Of a DNA stretch of 64,000 bases, positions 1-8,804 are shown piece after piece. Source of the DNA: Egaibacter sp046050465 (lineage in GTDB: Bacteria > Pseudomonadota > Gammaproteobacteria > Burkholderiales > Burkholderiaceae_C); assembly GCA_046050465.1 (NCBI GenBank), contig JBJOPS010000036.1, positions 50,551-114,550 on the forward strand. Reading direction: 5' to 3'. How positions within the stretch are numbered: the stretch's first letter is position 1; every line of letters starts with the position of its first letter. Position numbers and translations under genes: made by a program. The notes under the pieces were generated by a model, which saw nothing but the letters and a program-made list of their open reading frames with translations, did no database searches and was not told the origin of the DNA.

Positions 1-46
1 CTCCTATCTGACATCTTGTGGCTTGGCGTTGCGGAGGTTTGTCTAA
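1..46 (+). CDS. pilM: PilM, C-terminal end (partial)
   Basis: The first 46 bases hold the last 14 codons of an open frame entering from the left, ending in LALRRFV and a TAA at 44-46. PilM is the cytoplasmic actin-like ATP-binding protein that binds the N-terminal tail of PilN and connects the inner-membrane alignment complex to the pilus motor. The call rests on the frame, the ending typical of betaproteobacterial PilM, and the position directly before pilN, whose start codon follows the stop with no gap. Only the tail is visible, so no domain can be checked. Confidence 0.75.
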   Translation, partial: SYLTSCGLALRRFV

Positions 47-691
47 GTGGTATTGATTAACCTGCTCCCGCATCGCGAGGCGGCGCGTAAGCGTCGGCGG
101 GATGTATTTAATATTTCTCTCGGAGCCTCCGCGTTGGTTGGTGGTCTTGTTGCTGGAGGTGTTTTCCTGTGGTATCAGGCCCAGATTTCGTTGCAGCAGG
201 GGAAAAACCAGTTGCTTACCACCGAGATTCAGAAGCTTGAAGTCCAGATCAAGGACATTGCTTCCTTGGAGGCCGAGATCGCGGGTTTGCGTGCTCGTCA
301 GCAGGCCGTGGAGGATTTGCAGGCTGACCGAAATATCCCTGTCCACTTGCTGACCGAGATGGTCAAGCAAATGCCTGATGGCGTGTACATATCCAGCATG
401 AAGCAGGAAAATCAGCTGGTAACGCTGGCTGGTGTAGCGCAATCGAACGAGCGGGTCTCTGAATTATTGCGTAATCTGGCAAACAACACGCCGTGGTTTA
501 CCAAGCCGGAGCTGATTGAAATTGTTGCAGGCAATGTGGCATTAAGTTCACGTGAGCAAAAGCGCGTGGCGAATTTTACAATCAGGGTCAAGTTGATGCG
601 TGCCAGCGAGGCTGAGAAGGCTGCGCAGGCAGCTGCAGGCGTGAGTGCGGTGGTGCCAGTGGCTGTTGCCTCCGCGCCCGCCAAAAAATAG
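47..691 (+). CDS. pilN: Type IV pilus assembly protein PilN
   Basis: Inner-membrane protein of the type IV pilus alignment complex, 214 aa. The cytoplasmic N terminus carries the PilM-binding motif INLLPHRE (about residues 4-11), then a basic stretch, one transmembrane helix (about 22-44) and a periplasmic coiled coil plus ferredoxin-like domain that pairs with PilO. Translation starts at a GTG abutting the pilM stop codon. It opens the pilNOPQ part of a tightly packed operon. The C-terminal 30 residues are rich in Ala, Val and Pro and look like a flexible tail. Confidence 0.95.
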   Translation: MVLINLLPHREAARKRRRDVFNISLGASALVGGLVAGGVFLWYQAQISLQQGKNQLLTTEIQKLEVQIKDIASLEAEIAGLRARQQAVEDLQADRNIPVHLLTEMVKQMPDGVYISSMKQENQLVTLAGVAQSNERVSELLRNLANNTPWFTKPELIEIVAGNVALSSREQKRVANFTIRVKLMRASEAEKAAQAAAGVSAVVPVAVASAPAKK

Positions 692-702
692 CAGGCGCAT
701 GT

Positions 703-1377
703 ATGGCAAATAATCCTTCAGTCCTCTCCGAATTTCCTGCTTTTCAGGAAAGACTGGTTAGCCAATTTCGTGGACTTGATACCAAAGATCCTGCCGGTTG
801 GCCGATGCTGCCTCGGTATCTGCTATTTGTTGTTGTTGCGGCAGCCATTGTCATTGCATTGTGGTTTTTATGGATTAACTCGTCTGAGGTTGCTCTCGAA
901 ACAGAGCGCGCGACGGAAATCAAGCTGAGAGAAGATTACAAGGTCAAGCTGGCGAAGGCTGTCAACCTTGACGCGCTCAAGAAGCAGCGCGAGCAGGTGT
1001 TGCAGTATGTGACCCAGCTTGAAAAGCAACTGCCCAGCAAAGCAGAAATGGACGCACTATTGTCTGACATCAATCAAGCTGGGCTTGGGCGTAGCCTGCA
1101 GTTTGATTTGTTTAGACCGGGTCAGGTTGCTGTGAAGGAATACTATGCGGAACTGCCTATAACTTTGAGGGTGGTTGGCAGCTATCATGACATCGGATCT
1201 TTTGCTTCTGACATCGCAAATTTGTCTCGAATTGTGACGTTGAATAACCTCACGATAACGCCACGGTCAGATGGTATTTTGATAATGGATTCGACGGCCA
1301 AAACTTTTCGTTATCTTGACTCTGGCGAAGTTGATGCGCAGCGTAAGGCGAATCAGCCTGCGGGAGCCAAAAAATGA
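703..1377 (+). CDS. pilO: Type IV pilus assembly protein PilO
   Basis: Partner of PilN in the inner-membrane alignment complex, 224 aa. It has a cytoplasmic N terminus, one transmembrane helix (about 39-58), a predicted coiled coil (about 62-115) and a periplasmic ferredoxin-like domain with the motif ELPITLRVVGSYHDIGSF, typical of PilO. It follows pilN by 11 bp and overlaps pilP by 4 bp (ATGA), so translation is probably coupled. It is expected to position the secretin through PilP. Confidence 0.95.
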   Translation: MANNPSVLSEFPAFQERLVSQFRGLDTKDPAGWPMLPRYLLFVVVAAAIVIALWFLWINSSEVALETERATEIKLREDYKVKLAKAVNLDALKKQREQVLQYVTQLEKQLPSKAEMDALLSDINQAGLGRSLQFDLFRPGQVAVKEYYAELPITLRVVGSYHDIGSFASDIANLSRIVTLNNLTITPRSDGILIMDSTAKTFRYLDSGEVDAQRKANQPAGAKK

Positions 1378-1916
1378 CCTTTTTTCATATTGGCCCTCTT
1401 TTAATGGCAGGCTTCTTGTTGTCCGGGTGCTTGGGCTCTGACGATGAGGACCTGGCGCAATGGATGACGGAGCAGAAAGCGCAAACCAAGCCGAAGGTGG
1501 CGCCTATATCTGAGCCCAAACAATTCAAACCGGAAAGCTATACACAGGCAAGTGCAGTTGAACCCTTCAGTAAGGAAAAGTTGGCTCAGGCTTTGAAGCG
1601 TGATTCTTCGCAAGAGGCATCCAATGGAGCATTGGTGGCCCCCGAGTTGGTGCGTCGTAAAGAGCCACTCGAAGCATTTCCGCTTGATTCAATGGCTCTT
1701 GTCGGCAGTCTTGTTCAGACAGGTAAGCCAGTTGCCCTGGTCAGGGTGGATAACTTGCTCTATCAGGTTCGACCAGGTAACTATCTTGGGCAGAACTATG
1801 GTCGTGTTACCAAAATCAATGAGACGGAGGTTACCTTGCGGGAAATTGTGCAAGACGCCGTAGGTGAGTGGATTGAACGCACGGCTACGTTGCAGCTGCA
1901 GGAAAGGTCGAAATGA
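1374..1916 (+). CDS. pilP: Type IV pilus lipoprotein PilP
   Basis: Inner-membrane-anchored lipoprotein of 180 aa that connects the PilN/PilO heterodimer to the PilQ secretin. A short signal peptide ends in a lipobox (LLSGC, Cys at about residue 19). A low-complexity linker follows, then a C-terminal beta domain containing VGSLVQTGKPVALVRVD and the VRPGNYLGQNYGRV segment conserved in PilP. The start overlaps the pilO stop (ATGA) and the end overlaps the pilQ start (ATGA), as expected in a coupled operon. Confidence 0.95.
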   Translation: MTFFHIGPLLMAGFLLSGCLGSDDEDLAQWMTEQKAQTKPKVAPISEPKQFKPESYTQASAVEPFSKEKLAQALKRDSSQEASNGALVAPELVRRKEPLEAFPLDSMALVGSLVQTGKPVALVRVDNLLYQVRPGNYLGQNYGRVTKINETEVTLREIVQDAVGEWIERTATLQLQERSK

Positions 1917-3991
1917 ACAACCAAAATGGTATTAAGGGAGTGCGCATGATGCAACAACTGGTAGTCGCTATGGCGATGGTTTTAGCCTCAATTGCCGCTC
2001 ATGCTCAGATGACTATTGATGCGGTTGCTGGTTCGACTTCTGGCGGAGCTGAAGTGGTGCGGATAGAGTTGTCTCAACCATTGGCTGCAGCCCCTGCGGG
2101 GTTTTCAATTCAGTCGCCTGCACGGATCGCACTGGACTTTCCCGGAATATCCAACGGGATGGGGCGATCCACGATCGATATTAATCAGGGTAACCTTAAG
2201 TCAGTGAGTGTGGTCCAGGCAGGGGATCGGACGCGCGTTGTCCTGAATTTGAAGCAGGCAACAACCTATAAGACACTAATCCAAGGCAAGTCGCTGCTGG
2301 TAACGCTAGATCCCTCCGCGAGTTCGGTCCCTGTCGCCACCGCTTCCCCATCTGTATTTGCGGAAAACAAAAATCGGGATACGCTGCCGCTCAAAGATGT
2401 GGATTTCCGCCGTGGAGCTGAAGGTTCAGGGCGCGTTGTTGTGGCTCTCTCAAACAATCAAGTCGGGGTGGATATCAGGCAACAGGGCCAGGCCTTGGTG
2501 GTTGAGTTTATGAAATCCACGCTTCCGGAGGGCCTGCGTCGGCGCCTGGATGTCTCCGACTTTGGTACTCCTGTGCAATCTGTCACGACTTCCCAGTCCG
2601 GTGATCGGGTTCGCATGGTGATAGAGCCCAAGGGGCTATGGGTTCACAGTGCTTATCAGAGCGATGATCAGTTTGTGGTCGAAGTTAAACCTCAAAAAGT
2701 GGATCCTTCCAAGCTGACTCAGGGTATTGGGTACAACGGCCAGAAATTGTCGTTGAATTTTCAAAATATTGAAGTTCGGTCATTGCTGCAGGTTATTGCT
2801 GACTTCACCAACTTCAATATCATTACGTCAGATTCAGTGAATGGTGCGGTCACACTGCGCCTGCAAGATGTGCCATGGGATCAGTCGCTTGACATTATTT
2901 TGCAAGCCAAAGGTCTCGGGATGCGAAAGACCGGTAATGTGATCTGGATCGCGCCGAAAGACGAAATAAACGCCAAGGAAAAGCTGGAACTGGAATCCGT
3001 TGCCGCGCTGCAAAGTCTGGAGCCCCTGCGTACGGAATCGTTCCAGTTAAACTACACAAAGGCAGCTGAAGTTGCTGCAGGGTTGACGGCTACAGGTGGT
3101 GGCACCGGGGCGAACACAAGTCGAATCCTAAGCCCGCGTGGCAGTGTAATTTTTGAGACCCGCACCAATCAACTGTTTGTTACCGATATTGTTTCAAAGC
3201 TGGAGCAGGTCCAGCAGTTGATTTCGAAGATTGATATTCCAGTGCGGCAGGTGTTGATTGAGGCGCGCATTGTGGAGGCTTCAGATACATTTGGCAAGTC
3301 CTTGGGGGTTCGGCTGGGTGGCGGTGCTCCCGCAGGCAGCAATGCAAGTTTTGGCTCCAGCTATGCGACAGGAGCTGCTGGAACAACATCAGGTAACTTC
3401 GTCAATTTACCAGCGGTTGGTCAGGGTGGTTATAGCCCGGCAGGTTTTGCTATTTCTCTGTTCAATGCTTCAAAGAGTAACTTTCTAAATCTGGAAATTC
3501 AGGCGCTTGAGGCTGATGGCAAGGGGCGTGTAGTTTCCAGCCCTCGGGTGGTCACGGCTGATCAGATCAAGGCGCTGATTGAACAAGGTACGGAATTGCC
3601 ATATCAGGTGGCCACATCCAGTGGCGCGACCTCTATCGCGTTTCGCAAAGCCAATCTGAAACTGGAAGTGACGCCTCAGATCACTCCGGAAGGAAACATC
3701 ATCCTGACGCTGGATGTTAATAAGGACACCGTTGGGCAATCAACCTCGGCCGGGTTTGCGATCAATACCAAGCATATTCAAACCCAGGTGCTGGTTGAAA
3801 ACGGTGGCACGGTTGTCATTGGTGGTATCTTTGAACTGACTGAAACCGAGAATGAAACCAAGGTTCCATTTCTGGGTGATTTGCCAGGGGTAGGAAATCT
3901 ATTCAAGGCAAAGGGTCGTATCTCCAATAAACAGGAAATGCTGGTTTTCATTACCCCCAAGATGATCGCTGACAAAGCGGTTGTGCGGTGA
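1913..3991 (+). CDS. pilQ: Type IV pilus secretin PilQ
   Basis: Outer-membrane secretin through which the pilus fibre passes, 692 aa. A signal peptide ends near residue 32 (AHAQ). Two AMIN-like peptidoglycan-binding regions follow (about 35-135 and 155-260), then an STN/N0 domain (about 275-345), an N1/NolW domain (about 370-435) and the secretin barrel (about 445-690) with VEIRARIVEA-type and VPFLGDLPGVGNLFK motifs near the end. It closes the pil operon; the next gene, aroK, starts 44 bp further on, the usual pilQ-aroK-aroB order in proteobacteria. Confidence 0.97.
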   Translation: MNNQNGIKGVRMMQQLVVAMAMVLASIAAHAQMTIDAVAGSTSGGAEVVRIELSQPLAAAPAGFSIQSPARIALDFPGISNGMGRSTIDINQGNLKSVSVVQAGDRTRVVLNLKQATTYKTLIQGKSLLVTLDPSASSVPVATASPSVFAENKNRDTLPLKDVDFRRGAEGSGRVVVALSNNQVGVDIRQQGQALVVEFMKSTLPEGLRRRLDVSDFGTPVQSVTTSQSGDRVRMVIEPKGLWVHSAYQSDDQFVVEVKPQKVDPSKLTQGIGYNGQKLSLNFQNIEVRSLLQVIADFTNFNIITSDSVNGAVTLRLQDVPWDQSLDIILQAKGLGMRKTGNVIWIAPKDEINAKEKLELESVAALQSLEPLRTESFQLNYTKAAEVAAGLTATGGGTGANTSRILSPRGSVIFETRTNQLFVTDIVSKLEQVQQLISKIDIPVRQVLIEARIVEASDTFGKSLGVRLGGGAPAGSNASFGSSYATGAAGTTSGNFVNLPAVGQGGYSPAGFAISLFNASKSNFLNLEIQALEADGKGRVVSSPRVVTADQIKALIEQGTELPYQVATSSGATSIAFRKANLKLEVTPQITPEGNIILTLDVNKDTVGQSTSAGFAINTKHIQTQVLVENGGTVVIGGIFELTETENETKVPFLGDLPGVGNLFKAKGRISNKQEMLVFITPKMIADKAVVR

Positions 3992-4035
3992 ACTGAAAAC
4001 AAGTGTGATATGCCTGCCTGTGTGCTTCGTGTAAA

Positions 4036-4566
4036 TTGATATTTAGCCTGATTGGCCTGCCTGGATCGGGCAAGTCCACGGTGGGGAGGCAACTTGCCCG
4101 ACGACTTCAAATCCCCTGTGTTGATTCCGATCATGAAATTGAAATCCGTTTGGGTTGTTCCATTCGCGAGTATTTTGAACGCGAAGGAGAAGACAGCTTC
4201 CGTGATGTTGAAGCGTCGGTTATTGATGAACTGACGTTAAATCAAGTGGCGGTGCTCTCAACGGGGGGAGGCTCGGTGTTGCGCCATGTAAACCGCAAGC
4301 ATCTTCGTGAACGTGGGAAAGTCGTATATCTAAAATCGTCACCGGATGAGTTGTTCAGGCGCTTGAGGCATGATGTGAATCGGCCTCTTTTGCAAGTGTC
4401 GGATCCCCTTGCTCGATTACGTGATCTCTATGCCATGCGCGATCCCCTGTACCGCGAAACGGCGCACTACGTATTGGAAACAGGCCGCCCTTCTGTAACG
4501 AGCTTGGTGAATATGATTGTGATGCAACTCGAACTCGCCAACGTTTTACCTCATCAAAAGCCGTAG
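4036..4566 (+). CDS. aroK: Shikimate kinase
   Basis: Cytoplasmic kinase that phosphorylates shikimate to shikimate-3-phosphate with ATP in aromatic amino acid synthesis, 176 aa. Walker A is GLPGSGKS (residues 7-14), and the substrate-binding DSD follows at about residues 30-32. STGGGSVL and the lid arginines (RPLL region) are also present. The only sensible start is a TTG at 4036, because an in-frame stop lies at 4006 and no ATG or GTG precedes the Walker motif. It lies between pilQ and aroB. Confidence 0.95.
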   Translation: MIFSLIGLPGSGKSTVGRQLARRLQIPCVDSDHEIEIRLGCSIREYFEREGEDSFRDVEASVIDELTLNQVAVLSTGGGSVLRHVNRKHLRERGKVVYLKSSPDELFRRLRHDVNRPLLQVSDPLARLRDLYAMRDPLYRETAHYVLETGRPSVTSLVNMIVMQLELANVLPHQKP

Positions 4567-4614
4567 TAACGCGCGCCTGGTGTGAAGCCAACAGGCTCTA
4601 AACTCTCCGTAGTT

Positions 4615-5787
4615 ATGAATGCATGTTCCATTGAAACAGTTGCCATTAATCTTGCTGATCGTGGCTATCCCATTTTGATTGGCCCGGGACTTCTGAGTGA
4701 TCCACAGACCTTTTCGTCTGTGTCAGGATCGGCCACAGCCCTGATTGTGAGCAATACTTCAGTGGCGCCACTGTATGCCCAGCAACTGAAATTAGCCATC
4801 GCTGCCCGGTTCAAACAGGTGCACGTTGTGTCGTTGCCGGATGGTGAAAAATACAAAAACTGGCAAACCCTGCACCTGATTTTTGATGCCCTGCTGGAGA
4901 ACAAGAGTGACCGCAAAACGGTACTTTTCGCCCTGGGTGGTGGCGTGGTGGGGGACATGACCGGCTTCGCAGCCGCCAGCTACATGCGTGGCGTGCCATT
5001 TGTGCAAGTGCCCACTACCTTGCTGGCTCAGGTAGATTCATCGGTTGGCGGCAAGACGGCGATCAACCACCCACTGGGCAAGAACATGATCGGTGCTTTT
5101 TATCAGCCCGTGAGAGTCATCTGCGATCTGGACACACTGAAGACGTTGCCAGTGCGTGAATTAAGTGCCGGGCTGGCCGAAGTCATTAAATACGGGCCGA
5201 TTGCCGATATGGCATTTCTGGACTGGATTGAAACCAATATGGATGCCCTGTTGGCCCGCGAACCATCGGCGCTGGCCCATGCCGTCAAACGCAGTTGCGA
5301 AATCAAGGCCTGGGTGGTGGGACAGGACGAACGTGAGTCTGGTCTGCGTGCCGTTTTGAACTTCGGTCACACCTTCGGGCACGCCATTGAGGCGGGCATG
5401 GGTTATGGCCAATGGCTGCATGGCGAGGCTGTGGGCTGCGGCATGGTAATGGCTGCGCATCTTTCGCACCGTTTGGGTCTGATCGATAGTGCGCTGGTTA
5501 ATCGGTTGACGACGCTGATTCAGCGCGCGGGTTTGCCCGTTGTCGGCCCCGATCTCACCGCGCAAAGTACACAAAGCAAAGGCATGGGCAAACCATCCGC
5601 CTTGGGTAGTGCATCAGACAATGCAGACCGCTATCTGGACTTGATGCGTGTTGATAAAAAGGCTGAAGCAGGTGAAATCAGATTTGTCGTGCTTGATGGC
5701 CCCGGGCGTGCTGCCGTGCGTGGCGCGCCCGACGCGCTGGTGCGTGAAGTCATTGACGCATGTTGTATGTTGATCGCTATCAAATAG
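4615..5787 (+). CDS. aroB: 3-dehydroquinate synthase
   Basis: NAD- and zinc-dependent enzyme that converts DAHP to 3-dehydroquinate, 390 aa. It shows GGGVVGDMTGFAA, the PTTLLAQVDSSVGGKT substrate loop, EVIKYG and the zinc ligand region NFGHTFGHAIE...HGEAV. I chose the ATG at 4615; an in-frame GTG at 4582 would add 11 residues. A low-complexity Ser/Gly/Lys stretch of about 18 residues before the DRYLDLMRVDKK motif seems longer than usual. The last codons and the TAG lie in a copy of the 58-bp repeat (5776-5833), so the final AIK residues are repeat-encoded. Confidence 0.95.
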   Translation: MNACSIETVAINLADRGYPILIGPGLLSDPQTFSSVSGSATALIVSNTSVAPLYAQQLKLAIAARFKQVHVVSLPDGEKYKNWQTLHLIFDALLENKSDRKTVLFALGGGVVGDMTGFAAASYMRGVPFVQVPTTLLAQVDSSVGGKTAINHPLGKNMIGAFYQPVRVICDLDTLKTLPVRELSAGLAEVIKYGPIADMAFLDWIETNMDALLAREPSALAHAVKRSCEIKAWVVGQDERESGLRAVLNFGHTFGHAIEAGMGYGQWLHGEAVGCGMVMAAHLSHRLGLIDSALVNRLTTLIQRAGLPVVGPDLTAQSTQSKGMGKPSALGSASDNADRYLDLMRVDKKAEAGEIRFVVLDGPGRAAVRGAPDALVREVIDACCMLIAIK

Positions 5788-5833
5788 ATAGCTACTTGTG
5801 TATATTTTACGAGGGCTAAGGCCATATTTTCTT
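5776..5833 (+). repeat. 58-bp GCTAT module, copy A (aroB end)
   Basis: GCTATC, ATAGC at column 13, GTATAT, GAGGGC then AAGGCC; one base short before GGCC. It contains the last codons and stop of aroB and fills the aroB-dgt spacer. Confidence 0.75.
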
Positions 5834-5838
5834 ATGAA

Positions 5839-7038
5839 ATGATGCTTCTGGCGCCTTACGCCTGTGACCCTGGCCAGACACGTGGCCGCCGCCATGCCGA
5901 ACAGGCGGCCCCGAGCCGTACCGAGTATCAGCGGGACCGGGACCGCATCGTCCACTCCACGGCTTTTCGTCGCCTTGTCTACAAGACCCAGGTGTTCCTC
6001 AATCACGAGGGCGACCTGTTTCGCACGCGGCTGACGCATTCGCTGGAGGTTGCGCAACTGGGCCGCTCCATTGCACGGTCGCTGCGGCTGAATGAAGATC
6101 TGGTCGAGGCCATTTCGCTGGCGCACGATCTGGGGCACACGCCCTTTGGTCATGCCGGGCAGGATGCCCTGAACGAATGCATGGCGGCACACGGCGGGTT
6201 TGAACACAACCTGCAAAGCCTGCGGGTGGTCGATCACCTGGAGGAGCGGTATCCGTCTTTCGATGGCCTGAACCTTACTTTCGAGACCCGGGAGGGCATT
6301 CTCAAACACTGCTCGCGCGCCAACGCCGAGCAGCTTGAGGCGGCGCAAGGGTTCGAAAGAAATTCCCGGGGCGGCATTGCCAGACGCTTCCTGGACCGCA
6401 CACAGCCCGGTCTGGAGGCGCAACTTTGCAATCTGGCAGACGAGATTGCCTACAACGCCCACGATATCGACGATGGTGTGCGCTCGGGCCTGCTCACACT
6501 GGAGCAGTTGCAGGAAGTGCCTCTGGTCGAAGATTTTCGTGTGCAGACGCTGGCTGATCACCCGCACCTGAAAGACGCCGGGCAGGGACGCAGATTGCTG
6601 TATGAAACCATCCGGCGCATGCTCAGCGCCCAGGTGTATGACGTGATCGCGGCTACCCGGCGCGCACTGGATGCGCAAGCCCCTGCATCGGCAGATGCTG
6701 CACGGCAATTGCAGCCGCTGGTCCAGTTTGGCGACGATATGCGTCACCGGTCGCAGGTGCTCAAAAAGTTTCTTTTCCGCAATCTGTACCGGCACCCGCA
6801 GGTAGCGCACATGACCGGGCAAGCCCGGCAAGTGGTGCTTGAGCTGTTTGCTGCCTACTCCAGCGCGCCACAGGAAATGCAGACGGGTTTCGCAGCCCGC
6901 TCTGATGCCGCAAGCGGCGCTGCTGACGAAGCCCACACAGTCGCCCGCGTGGTGGCCGACTACATTGCGGGCATGACAGACCGCTTTGCGGCTCGTGAGC
7001 ACGAACGCCTGACCGGGCGCAAACTCCTTGCCCCATGA
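5839..7038 (+). CDS. dgt: Deoxyguanosinetriphosphate triphosphohydrolase-like protein
   Basis: HD-domain dNTP triphosphohydrolase, 399 aa, of the Dgt family that releases tripolyphosphate from dGTP or other dNTPs. Metal-binding residues are visible in RTRLTHSLEVAQ, AHDLGHTPFGHAG and DEIAYNAHDIDD. The N-terminal RDRDRIVHSTAFRRL motif is typical. It follows aroB by 51 bp, a spacer filled mostly by a 58-bp repeat copy, and its stop overlaps the next start (ATGA). The exact substrate cannot be read from sequence; the length matches the shorter dgt-like subgroup. Confidence 0.93.
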   Translation: MMLLAPYACDPGQTRGRRHAEQAAPSRTEYQRDRDRIVHSTAFRRLVYKTQVFLNHEGDLFRTRLTHSLEVAQLGRSIARSLRLNEDLVEAISLAHDLGHTPFGHAGQDALNECMAAHGGFEHNLQSLRVVDHLEERYPSFDGLNLTFETREGILKHCSRANAEQLEAAQGFERNSRGGIARRFLDRTQPGLEAQLCNLADEIAYNAHDIDDGVRSGLLTLEQLQEVPLVEDFRVQTLADHPHLKDAGQGRRLLYETIRRMLSAQVYDVIAATRRALDAQAPASADAARQLQPLVQFGDDMRHRSQVLKKFLFRNLYRHPQVAHMTGQARQVVLELFAAYSSAPQEMQTGFAARSDAASGAADEAHTVARVVADYIAGMTDRFAAREHERLTGRKLLAP

Positions 7039-7610
7039 CCGCACTGCCTGCCACCGCGATTGCGGATACTCGTCACTGGCTGGAACGCGCCGTCATTGGC
7101 CTGAATCTGTGTCCGTTTGCCAAAAGTGTGCACGTTAAAGGGCAGATTCACTATGCGGTCAGTGCGGCGACCAGCCCCCAAGAGCTGCTGGATGACTTAA
7201 AAAATGAGCTAAAAAGCCTTGTAGCCCTTGACAGTATTGCACGGGATACTACGCTTTTGATAGCGCCTGACTGTCTGGAAGATTTTCTCGATTTCAACGA
7301 CTTGCTGTCCAAAGCAGATAAGGTGCTGAAGGCCCTGAAGCTGAACGGCACCATCCAGATCGCCAGTTTTCACCCGCAGTTTCAGTTCGCAGGCACAGCG
7401 GTGGACGACATCACCAACTGCACCAACCGCGCGCCGTATCCCACGCTACACCTGTTGCGTGAAGCCAGCATCGACCGCGCGGTGGAGGCCTTTTCGCAAG
7501 CCGAAACCATTTTTGAAGCCAACATGCAAACGCTGGAGCAACTGGGCCATGCGGGCTGGGATGCGCTGGAGGTGGGGCCGTCCACCACGCGTGGCAAGAT
7601 CAAGCCATGA
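7035..7610 (+). CDS. DUF1415 family protein
   Basis: Uncharacterised protein of 191 aa that matches the DUF1415 family in my reading: RHWLERAVIGLNLCPFAK at the N terminus, TTLLIAP followed by DFLDFNDLL in the middle, and FHPQFQFAG...NRAPYPTLHLLREASI in the C-terminal half. The invariant Cys in NLCPFAK and the FHP motif suggest a conserved site, but no function is known to me. It overlaps dgt upstream and the methyltransferase downstream by 4 bp each, so the three are probably co-translated. Residues about 58-77 coincide with a diverged copy of the 58-bp repeat. Confidence 0.85.
   Translation: MTALPATAIADTRHWLERAVIGLNLCPFAKSVHVKGQIHYAVSAATSPQELLDDLKNELKSLVALDSIARDTTLLIAPDCLEDFLDFNDLLSKADKVLKALKLNGTIQIASFHPQFQFAGTAVDDITNCTNRAPYPTLHLLREASIDRAVEAFSQAETIFEANMQTLEQLGHAGWDALEVGPSTTRGKIKP
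7207..7264 (-). repeat. 58-bp module, copy B (inside DUF1415 gene), diverged
   Basis: In reverse: GCTATC, GTAG at column 13, GCAATA, CAAGGGCTA, AAGGC. It lies inside the DUF1415 coding sequence without obvious lengthening of the protein, so it may be chance or a replacement. Confidence 0.45.
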
Positions 7611-8482
7611 AAGCCAAAAACAAATCGACGCAGGAAGTGAAAACCCCGCCAGATGCTTCGTCCATTGCACCGGAAATCCGTCCCGGCCAGTCGGTGGAGT
7701 TGCTCAAAGAGCTGCACATCCTCACGCGGGAGGCCAAGCTCAACCAGGACTCGCGGCGCAAGCTCAAGCAGGTGTATCACCTGTTCCAGTTCATCGAAAA
7801 GCTGCTGCAGGAGCTGCCTGCGGGCGACGTCGGTATCACGCTGGCTGACCACGGCGCTGGCAAGTCGTATCTGGGGTTCATCATCTATGACCTGTTTTTC
7901 AAGGCGCTGAACGCAGGGCACATCTACGGCATCGAAACCCGCCCCGAGCTGGTTGAAAAGTCCCGTGAGCTGGCAAAACGCCTCGGGTTTGACCGCATGT
8001 CGTTCCTGAATCTGACGGTGGCTGAGTCTGCCCGGTCCGGCGAACTGCCCACGCAGATTGACGTTGTTACCGCCTTGCATGCATGCGATACCGCGACGGA
8101 TGACGCCATCGCGTTCGGTTTGGCCAAGCACGCCAAATTCATGGTGCTCGTGCCCTGCTGCCAGGCCGAGTTGGCTCGCCACCTGAATGCCGGCAAGGCA
8201 CTTACCTTGAACCGCACGCCACTGGCCGAACTCTGGCGCCACCCGCTGCACACCCGCGAGATGGGCAGCCAGATCACCAACGTGCTGCGCTGCCTGTACC
8301 TTGAAGCCATGGGTTACCAGGTGACCGTGACCGAGCTGGTGGGATGGGAGCACAGCATGAAAAACGAATTGATTCTGGCGTGTTATACCGGGCAGAAAAA
8401 GCGCAGTGCGGCGCAGCGGCTGCAGGCGATTGGGGCGGAGTTTGGGTTGGTGGAGTTGCTGCAGGCGCGGTTCAAAATATAA
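7607..8482 (+). CDS. Class I SAM-dependent methyltransferase (Methyltransf_32-like)
   Basis: Predicted cytoplasmic methyltransferase, 291 aa. The SAM-binding glycine motif is ADHGAGKSYLGF (about residues 83-94). It is followed by YGIETRPELVEKS, the acidic end of the second strand, then VTALHACDTATDDAI and VLVPCCQAE. The LHACDTATD and PCCQ motifs are characteristic of the group containing METTL25 and GSTCD (PF13679). The substrate is unknown. The first 30 residues are polar and probably disordered. The gene overlaps DUF1415 by 4 bp and is followed by a convergent intergenic region. Confidence 0.85.
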   Translation: MKAKNKSTQEVKTPPDASSIAPEIRPGQSVELLKELHILTREAKLNQDSRRKLKQVYHLFQFIEKLLQELPAGDVGITLADHGAGKSYLGFIIYDLFFKALNAGHIYGIETRPELVEKSRELAKRLGFDRMSFLNLTVAESARSGELPTQIDVVTALHACDTATDDAIAFGLAKHAKFMVLVPCCQAELARHLNAGKALTLNRTPLAELWRHPLHTREMGSQITNVLRCLYLEAMGYQVTVTELVGWEHSMKNELILACYTGQKKRSAAQRLQAIGAEFGLVELLQARFKI

Positions 8483-8804
8483 TCACGGATGCGCCTTGCG
8501 ACTGCGTTGGTGCTCAAGATTTGCCCTCTTCCCCTCATGTAAACGAACAAAGTAAATGAAAGCCGGCATGCCGAAGTGGGGTATACCAATCACAGTTTCC
8601 AACCGATCTTGAATGCAAAGGTTGTCAACCAAAGGTGTGCGTGCTCCCCGAATTGAAAACCGCGAAATTTCAACACCTAAATGTTTCAGAGTTCCCACGC
8701 AATGCGCCCTGGTGTCTTTGCCTGGCAACGCCAGTGTCAGACCGCAGATGCGTCGCAGGTAATCAGTCAATCCCGACGGATGGTCTGCATTGCCACGCTT
8801 TGGA
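8483..8804. other. Convergent intergenic region with one orphan ORF
   Basis: This 322-bp gap lies between the ends of the methyltransferase gene (+) and nagZ (-). It holds one continuous minus-strand frame (8770 to 8483, 95 codons, stop TGA directly after the plus-strand gene). The C-terminal part reads like a compact hydrophobic strand followed by a basic tail (MPAFIYFV, then HEGKRANLEH). I recognise no family, see no clear Shine-Dalgarno sequence, and cannot tell a small gene from a decayed remnant. No terminator hairpin with a T-run is evident. Confidence 0.4.

Noticed and set aside
5614..7044. A 476-codon open frame antisense to aroB and dgt
   Set aside because: It crosses two real genes and the repeat-filled spacer and has no recognisable domain.
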